A stretch of 64,000 bases of DNA from Colocasia esculenta (taxonomy: Eukaryota; Streptophyta; Magnoliopsida; Alismatales; Araceae): positions 106,367,698 through 106,431,697 of the forward strand of contig CM024758.1 in assembly GCA_014218235.1 (NCBI GenBank). The letters run 5' to 3'. Each line of letters opens with the position of its first letter. The stretch's first letter is position 1. The translations under genes and the position numbers were made by a program. Below are positions 57,966-64,000 of this stretch, piece by piece. The notes beneath the pieces are model-generated. The model searched no databases and was not told where the DNA came from. It saw only the letters and a program-made list of their open reading frames with translations.

Positions 57966-58384
57966 TATGCATATAGCACAAACACACCATCCCGGAGAGT
58001 TAAAAACTCGATGGGAGGTGGAATGAATTACAAAGGTATCTAAAATACCATATGTCCGGAATGGACGGTATTTAGAACCTATAGCCCGTGAGGGCCGATG
58101 CCGCTATTGCGGACTTTTAGCCGATGAAGTTTGCCGATGCCGTATACGAACAACTTCTCAATGCTCGGGAGAAGATTCGGTACCTTGACTCACAAAGAAA
58201 GGAGATTGAGAACCAGATTTGGAAATTTCTATTTCCTTCAACTTTGAAAGAGGAACAATAATTGAAAAAGGAGAGCTAGAGGGAGAGAGAGAGCCCCCAG
58301 AGCTAAAGAGCCGGACCGGGGAGAGTTTACATGGGGAATGGGGGTGTCTTTTATAGGGGAAGGCACCCCCTTACATTATACGGG

Positions 58385-58815
58385 ATTGGGGGGTTTTCTA
58401 ACCGATGGGGGTTCGATGGGAGTACCATCGGTGAGGGGGAGAGGCACCCCTCTAACCGATGGGGGTACCATCGGTTAGGGGATGTGTCTATTTCCCCTTT
58501 TTTTTTATTTTCTGTTTTCTGTTTTTTTTTTTGAAAGGGGATTCCCCTTAACCGATGGAGGTTCCATCGGTTAAAGGGGAAATCCTCCCCAACCGATGGA
58601 ACACCCATCGGTTAGGGGACTCCCTTAACCGATGGAAGGTCCATCGGTTAGAGGGGAGTTCCCTTCTAACCGATGGAAGCACCATCGGTTAGAGGGGATA
58701 ACCGATGGAAGCACCATCGGTTGGAGGGGATTCCCCTTCCAACCGATGGAAGCTCCATCGGTTAGGGGGAAAAAACCCCCTAACCGATGGTATCTTCATC
58801 GGTTTGGGGAAGGGC
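58385..58815. repeat. Array of about nine AACCGATGG…CCATCGGTT hairpins
   Basis: A nearly constant 9-bp stem with 4-8-bp variable loops (GGGTA, AGGTT, AACAC, AAGGT, AAGCA, AAGCT and others), repeated every ~25-90 bp. The spacers between hairpins (for example GAGGGGATTCCCCTTC) are themselves palindromic, so almost the whole 430 bp is self-complementary. Confidence 0.92.
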
Positions 58816-60075
58816 ATTTCTCTTTTTTTTTTTTCGGAACAATTATTTTGTGCCAACAGTACCTTGTGCTGCATATGCCCTAGATTTGATGTTGGAAGAC
58901 ATTCGGAAAGACAAGCATGTTACTGAGTTGGTGTCCAAAGCCTAGAAGATCACATTCTTCATTTATGGACAGAACATAATCTTACATATGATGAGAGTAT
59001 GCATTGATGGACATGATTTGCTTCGTCTTGGTCCAACAAGATTTGCCTCCAACTTTGTTGCATTGGAGAGTTTATATAAGTATAGGCATGAGTTGGACAC
59101 TCGCATTCATAGCACCGATTATTTGACACATGTTGACACATTGAGAGAAAAATCTAGGGATGTTGCCTATGACATAGCTAGCTTCATTGGGGATCATCGT
59201 TTATGGGAGAGGATCTCTTATTATTTGAAATTGGTTGAGCCTCTAGTAAAGGTACTTAAGATGGTATATGGAGAGGAAAAAAATGACATTGGATACTTAT
59301 ACGAGGTAATAGATAAGGCCAAGGAATAGTTCAAAGAAAAGCACCCCAGGACATTCTAGAAATGGTGGCGTATTATTGATAGGAGATAGGAGTCCACCCT
59401 TCACCATGATTTGTATGCAGCGGGTAAATGCATCACCTTATACTTTTATTCAACAAATTTTGGTATTATGATTTATCATCTTGTGTGTATAAATTGATGT
59501 AGAGTTTTTTTTTAATTCAAAATATCAATTCAGTAATTCCATGCAAAATTATGGCGAAGTGCGGCAAGGAATAATAAATGTTATCAGTAGATTATGTAGG
59601 AGCATTGATGAGCGCCTTAATACTATGATAGAGGTATACCTCTATAAGTAATTTTCAACTTTTCAGCCCTAATTTCTAGAATAATAAATATGTAATGATG
59701 TTAATTATTCCTTTGTCAGATGGATAGATTCAAAATGAAGTTAGACATCTACATGGATTATGACCTGCAACAAGTAGTGGAGAGATGAGTCCTGGTTAAT
59801 ATTTGAGTTGGTGGTATGAAATTAATAGGATTCTGCTAGATTAGACCAATTAAAAAATAGTTTCTTGTTTGTGCAGTTGAGTGGTGGGTTATGCTGGATT
59901 ACAAGATCGGACAAACAAATTCTCTCGCCAGGATTGCAATTATAGTACTGAGTCAGACAACTTCTTGCTAGTGTGAGAGGAATTTGATCGCTTTTTCACT
60001 GATCCATACAAAGGTGAGAAACAAACTAATTGCCACGAGGCTGGAGAAGTTGGTCTATTGTCATTACAATCTATG

Positions 60076-60715
60076 TCTATATATACTACTAAAACTCAGT
60101 TTAGCCCGGACCGTATAGAGCGCCACGTGTCATCGTCATAAAATTCTCTCTTTAATCCTCCGTGCTCTCTCTCCTCTCACCCACTACCCCATGTCTTGAA
60201 AAAGAAAATTGTTTAAAGTAGTTATCACAAAAACCACACGACGGTTTGTGTTTCTTGCAACTCTCTCTCTCTCTCTTCCCTGCAACTCCTCTCCCCCTCC
60301 ACGGGTGCCCACCCTTTTCTTCTGCACATTGGTGGCGAAACTTCTCCAGGCTCTCTCGCTCTCTATATATATGTGTGTGTGTGTATATATATATATATCT
60401 GCACTCTGTGGCACTACAATGGGCTTCTCAACAAGTTCGTCATGCATGAAATCCTGTAGTTCCACGCTTGCAACTCATCTCCCTCTCTCGTGCGCACTCT
60501 TGTGGGATATTTCCTGCACTGAGGTAGTCTACTCTCTCTCTCTCTCTCTCTCTCTGTCTCTTTTGGCCGCACACCATCTCTCGACAGTTTTTCTTCCCCC
60601 CTCCCCCACCCCTACCTGTCGTGCTGACGTTCCGGCACCTCTCTCCATCTGCACCTCTCTCTCTCTCTCCTGAATCAGTGCTGATAACTACTGCTTGCAC
60701 CACCATTGCATCCAC
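60076..60715 (+). mobile_element. Possible Helitron 5' end and CT-rich stretch
   Basis: TCTATATATACTACTAAAA at 60076 matches the typical 5' end of plant Helitrons (TC start, ACTACTAAA). The base before it is G rather than the expected A, and no CTRR 3' end with hairpin was found before the next LTR. The remainder is CT-rich. Confidence 0.35.
60531..60557. repeat. (CT)n microsatellite
   Basis: Dinucleotide run of about 13 units, followed by further CT-rich sequence. Confidence 0.9.
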
Positions 60716-60815
60716 TGTGGACACGGGAATTTTTTTCTTCCTCCTTCATTCGTTTATGTTTGAAGGATTGTTTTTGTTCATTTATCTTTTGACTTGACTT
60801 GCGGGGCGTGCCAGC

Positions 60816-60883
60816 CTGCCAGGCAGAAGTAAGGGTCTGCGTAATGCAGAGAAAGTATTTTTTTTCATATCCGTGAAACGGAT
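60816..60883. repeat. Short hairpins in LTR H2 matching those in H1
   Basis: CTGCC-A-GGCAG at 60816-60826 stands where H1 has CTGTCT-AAC-AGACAG. ATCCGT-GAA-ACGGAT at 60869-60883 stands where H1 has GTCCAT-GAA-ATGGAC. The GAA loop is unchanged and the stem changes are matched on both arms. Confidence 0.85.
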
Positions 60884-61654
60884 GAGTGCGCCGTGTTTTG
60901 ATCTGAACTTCTTTGATTCCGTGCCTTTTAATCATCAGGCGATTGGGGTGGCGTGTGCTGGACCCCTGTCTCCATCGATCGAAATCGAGTTAAAAGCTTT
61001 AGATGTCGTATTAACACCTGTTTCAACCCGAATACCATTTCATAGCATGGGCGAGAATATATGCATCTGTAAGAAATTTCAAGACAACATTTTTTTGTTT
61101 TGTTTATTTTGAACAGAATGAGTCCAAGCTTTGGAAAATAGGGTTGTCTTTTTTGAAAAGAGTATGTAGCTTATCGTGGGCAGGAACATGCCCGTGTTAG
61201 CGAAATTATCTTCCGAGTATATACTCATTTTCAGAGACAAAACTTTAGTTGAAACGTATGCATATAAACACGAGTAAATTTTAGGACGGAATTTCCGTTT
61301 TGACGGAGTGTCCTTGAGGAATATATACATATGATTGTACTTATATGGATATGTTCTCGGGTAGAACCCCTGCACACGCAGAGTTCAACTCAAGATTCAT
61401 ATCCGTATGAACATAGACCCACAATTATATGAGTATGTATTTGAGGAGAATTTCTGTTTAGACAGAGTTTCCTCAAGAAAACATATGCATATAAGCATGA
61501 GATTATGATTATACAGATATGCTCTTGAGCAGAATCCCTGCTTGAGCAGAGTCTTCTCGAAGGAACATATACATATGAGTACAAGACATCTAAATGTCCG
61601 TACCCATAGAGTCTTGCTCGATATGGAGGCATTTAGAGCACAAACATTCGAGGG

Positions 61655-62350
61655 TATTTAAACCCCTGAACCTCCCACAGAGACTTGCTCGATGTGGGGT
61701 GAGAGAGAGAATAAAGGGTGTTTAAATACCATATGTCCATAGAGACTTGCTCGATATGGACGGTATTTAACCCCTGAATCTCCCACAGAGACTTGCTCGA
61801 TGTGGGGTGAGAGAGAGAATAAAGGATGTTTAAATACCATATGTCCATAGAGACTTGCTCGATATGGACGGTATTTAAACCCCTGAACCTCCCACAGAGA
61901 CTTGCTCGATGTGGGGTGAGAGAGAGAATAAAGGATGTTTAAATACCATATGTCCATAGAGACTTGCTCGATATGGACGGTATTTAAACCCCTGAACCTC
62001 CCACAGAGACTTGCTCGATGTGGGGTGAGAGAGAGAATAAAGGATGTTTAAATACCACATGTCCATAGAGACTTGCTCGATATGGACGGTATTTAAACCC
62101 CTGAACCTCCCACAGAGACTTGCTCGATGTGGGGTGAGAGAGAGAATAAAGGATGTTTAAATACCACATGTCCATAGAGACTTGCTCGATATGGACGGTA
62201 TTTAAACCCCTGAACCTCCCACAGAGACTTGCTCGATGTGGGGTGAGAGAGAGAATAAAGGTGTTTAAATACCATATGTCCATAGAGACTTGCTCGATAT
62301 GGACGGTATTTAAACCCCTGGATCCCACAGAGACTTGCTCGATGTGGGGA
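61655..62350. repeat. 109-bp tandem repeat with two hairpins per unit
   Basis: CCTGAACCTCCCACA boxes recur near 61666, 61774, 61882, 61991, 62100, 62209 and 62317. Each unit has CCCACA-loop-TGTGGG and most have GTCCATA-loop-TATGGAC, both with the same 13-base loop GAGACTTGCTCGA. An outlying version with GAGTCTTGCTCGA occurs near 61603-61625. Confidence 0.93.
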
Positions 62351-62869
62351 CGTGGCGCGAGGGAGATGTCGGAGCCGTATACGATGGTGATCTCCCGCTC
62401 TTTCCCACGTTATCGGGCACTCCTCACTCCATATTGAACAAGGAACGAACCAATACCTTCACGCCAAACCAATCACTTGGAAGAACAGGCTGAAGAGGAT
62501 TTGGAGAAGAGAGACTTGCTATTTTCTGAATTTTCAGAACACAAAAAGGGAGGATTTTACAAGGCCATAGGGACTGATTTCTCCAGGGACTTGCACAGCA
62601 TGGGGGAGCTTCTGGGGCTTTTAGAACACAAAAAGGGAGGATTTTACAAGGCCTTCGGGACTGATTTCTCCAGGGACTTGCACAGCATGAGGGGGAGCTT
62701 CTATGGGGCTTGTTGCCTCTCCCTTTGGGACTGGTTTTTTTCAGCATAAGGGGGGGGGTTTTCTGGGATTTTTTTCCACCTTCAGAAGAGGGGGGGTGCC
62801 TCCCCTTTTATAGGGGGCTGGCCTCTCCTCCCCTCCCTGCATAAACAGGAGAAGGAGGGGGGGGGAGAG

Positions 62870-63570
62870 CCCCATTTTCGGTTGGGGGGAGAACCCCCAA
62901 CCTGTTTTAATATTAAACAGGTTGGGGGTCTGAACACCCCCCCAACCTGTTTTATATAAATCAGGTTGGAGGGGAGTCCCCCCAACCTGTTTTTATGTAA
63001 ATCAGGTTGGGGGTGCCCACACCCCCAACCTGTTTTATATAAATCAGTTGGAGGGGAGTCCCCCCAACCTGTTTTTATGTAAATCAGGTTGGGGGTGTGG
63101 GCACCCCCAACCTGATTTACATAAAAACAGGTTGGGGGGGACTCCCCTCCAACCTGATTTCATGTAAAACCGGTTGGAGGGGGAGCACCCCCCAACCGGT
63201 TTTACCTTAAATAGGTTGGAGGGAGTCCCCTCCAACCTGTTTTTGCTTCCTTTTTTTTTTCTTTTTTATGTATAAAACTGGTTGGAGGGGGGTCCCCTCC
63301 AACCTTTTTATATAAAACCGGTTGGAGGGGGAGCCCCCCCAACCGGTTTTATATTTCAGAAGTTAGAGGGGGGCTCCTATCTGGTTAAAAGGGGCCAAAA
63401 AACATAAAAAGGGAGGTTTTAGAGGGGTCTCCCAACATGTAAAAAGGGCAGGAATCATAAGAAGAAGGTTGGAGGGGTCTCCCCTCCAACCGGTTGGAGG
63501 GGAGGGGGCTTCCAACCTGTTTATTTAAACAGGTTGGACCCTCCGACCTGTTTATTTGAACAGGTTGGAC
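62870..63570. repeat. Array of CCAACCTGTTT…AAACAGGTTGG hairpins
   Basis: About ten inverted pairs, for example CCAACCTGTTT-AATATT-AAACAGGTTGG at 62898-62926. In the middle (63130-63360) the arms change to CCAACCGGTTTTA/TAAAACCGGTTGG. Spacers such as GGGGGTCTGAACACCCCC are also self-complementary. It occupies the place of the AACCGATGG array in H1. Confidence 0.92.
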
Positions 63571-63640
63571 CCTCCAACTGGCCTCTTCCCTCCCATTCTC
63601 TTTAAACCAAGGTAGAGTTTCAAATGGGGAGGGCTTTGCC

Positions 63641-63648
63641 TATAAATA
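63641..63648 (+). promoter_or_regulatory. TATA box of LTR H2
   Basis: TATAAATAGG, a strong plant TATA box about 2.9 kb into the LTR, immediately after the hairpin array. It implies + orientation and a very long U3 that includes all hairpin modules. Confidence 0.7.
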
Positions 63649-63769
63649 GGCCACACATGCTTCATTTGAGGGGCACCCGATTTGCTGGAATCCCGCTTCC
63701 CTTGCTCGGAGTTTTGCTCGGTGAAGAGTTGCGTTTGCATCCTCGGAGCTTCTGTCGCCGGCTTGTTCT

Positions 63770-63915
63770 TGTGCTTGTACTTGTACTTGTACTTGGTCTT
63801 TATGGACCTCGTCCGTGTATTCGTATCTCACAGTTGGTCTTCATGGACCTTGTGCTGCCGGATTTGTTCCGTGCTGTATCTGTATTTGTATTTGTCACTT
63901 GGTCTTTATAGACCT
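63770..63915 (+). repeat. CTTGTA tandem and TTGGTCTTTATGGACCT repeats in the H2 leader
   Basis: CTTGTA occurs in a short tandem run (63773-63794). TTGGTCTTTATGGACCTC, TTGGTCTTCATGGACCTT and TTGGTCTTTATAGACCTC recur near 63795, 63834 and 63899, each with a GGTC…GACC inverted pair. Confidence 0.75.
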
Positions 63916-64000
63916 CATGCTGTTGGATTTTTCTTCCATGCCATATCTGAACTTCAATGTTTAGTACAAGTCGTTAGTTTCTCCCGACTTGTTTGGAAAC

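Larger units (their letters stand above)
56086..58858 (+). mobile_element. Solo-type LTR H1 inside the hAT DUF659 region
   Basis: 2773 bp, TGTTGACACGGG…GTGCCAACA, with a perfect 5-bp duplication GTACC (56081-56085 and 58859-58863). Removing it rejoins the transposase codons for YWVPCAAYALDLM. No coding domains inside. Modules in order: short hairpins (56232-56410), an 84-bp tandem repeat (57200-57965), and a hairpin array (58385-58815). Related to the LTR starting at 60716 by its first ~500 bp. The orientation is inferred from that relative's TATA box. Confidence 0.9.
51839..60080 (+). pseudogene. Ac-like hAT transposase, decayed and split by two LTRs
   Basis: A BED-type finger relic is near 51945-52020 (VQCLYGN, stop, MNEGVYCLKQHIAGIRGNVQ, with Tyr where the second Cys is expected). 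The protein resumes after LTR F at 55283 (ISFDDSENSDEENLPREE), then APTPKDISGKYLEEEIEELK and the DUF659 block NFLVYCSEGTMFMKSIDASG and EENVVQVVTDDEASYKATGK. It is split at VPC by the LTR at 56086, resumes at 58864 (CAAYALDLMLEDIRKD), and has RFASNFVALESLYKY, GYLYEVIDKAKE and the C-terminal dimerisation-region relic EWWVMLDYKIGQTNSLARIA then LSQTTS to about 60080. Many stops and frameshifts. The family moves hAT elements by cut-and-paste. Confidence 0.85.
60716..64000 (+). mobile_element. LTR H2, relative of H1, runs off the window
   Basis: Starts TGTGGACACGGGAATTT and shares with H1 GCGGGGCGTGCCAG, a CTGCG-AATGC hairpin segment and GTGCTGGACC followed by CTGTCTCCATCGATC. At least 3.28 kb. Modules in order: short hairpins, a diverged GAGTTTCCTC repeat (61290-61600), a 109-bp hairpin-bearing tandem repeat (61655-62350), a ~110-bp direct duplication (62530-62695), a CCAACCTG hairpin array (62870-63570), a TATA box (63641) and a leader-like region. 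Whether a coding interior follows cannot be seen. Confidence 0.75.

Noticed and set aside
57014..57990. Several overlapping ORFs on both strands
   Set aside because: They translate the 84-bp LTR repeat; no family features.
58385..58815. CRISPR-like look of regular short repeats with variable spacers
   Set aside because: The repeats are inverted pairs inside a plant LTR with a TSD, the spacers are short and palindromic, and the genome is eukaryotic.
60209..60673. 154-codon Leu/Ser-rich ORF
   Set aside because: Produced by CT microsatellites; low complexity.
61633..62328. ORFs with repeated SLSHPTSSKSLWE on the minus strand
   Set aside because: Translation of the 109-bp hairpin repeat.
62477..62749. 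90-codon ORF with repeated KKGGFYKA…GTDFSRDLHSM
   Set aside because: It is a direct ~110-bp duplication within LTR H2, with no start context or homologue recognised.

Overview
This window is nuclear DNA of a flowering plant with a repeat-rich genome. The evidence is Ty1/copia and Ty3/gypsy LTR retrotransposons primed from initiator tRNA-Met, Mutator-like (MULE), hAT, CACTA-like and Tourist-like DNA transposons, GT-AG introns, and a plant-type LpxC gene whose N-terminus looks mitochondrial. No prokaryotic features, tRNA or rRNA genes were recognised. Nearly everything is transposon-derived. The only probable host gene is a partial LpxC (44768-45252).

Left part (1-14500) is a stack of nested insertions. 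A Tat-like gypsy 3' end (antisense extra ORF 10527-12451, polypurine tract and LTR start near 13013) is abutted by gypsy element A (gag 4541-5199, primer site 5340-5351, 5' LTR 5354-10456). Solo LTR B (6717-9683, perfect TSD GGTCG) sits inside A's LTR. Element C (LTR end at 4540, gag 2072-2678) interrupts A's gag, and a copia element (LTR 788-2071, gag 1-712) interrupts C's gag. A CACTA-type terminus ends at 14496.

Centre (15288-30337) is one 15-kb MULE. It has ~145-170 bp terminal inverted repeats and a 9-bp TSD with one mismatch. It carries a FAR1/MuDR-type transposase pseudogene (+), a convergent plant-mobile-domain/Ulp1-protease-like pseudogene (-), and between their 3' ends about 5.6 kb of tandem minisatellite with a ~129-bp monomer and ~260-bp dimers. 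A 1.75-kb solo LTR sits inside the transposase exon. A nested MITE cluster follows at 30779-31346.

Right part: a gag-only, pol-less gypsy element with 3.8-kb LTRs (34483-41997); a diverged LTR fragment (42492-~43700); partial LpxC; a Tourist-like MITE with a GC-rich core (48968-49732); a 4-copy tandem repeat hit by a hAT MITE (51066-51356, perfect 8-bp TSD); and a decayed Ac-like hAT transposase (51839-60080) interrupted by two solo-type LTRs (52189-55277; 56086-58858). A relative of the second LTR begins at 60716 and runs off the window.

The most unusual pattern is that LTRs of several families carry dense arrays of short palindromes or hairpins. In the 56086 and 60716 LTR family, and in the gypsy LTRs, hairpins keep the same loop or outer sequence while the stems change on both arms so that pairing is retained.
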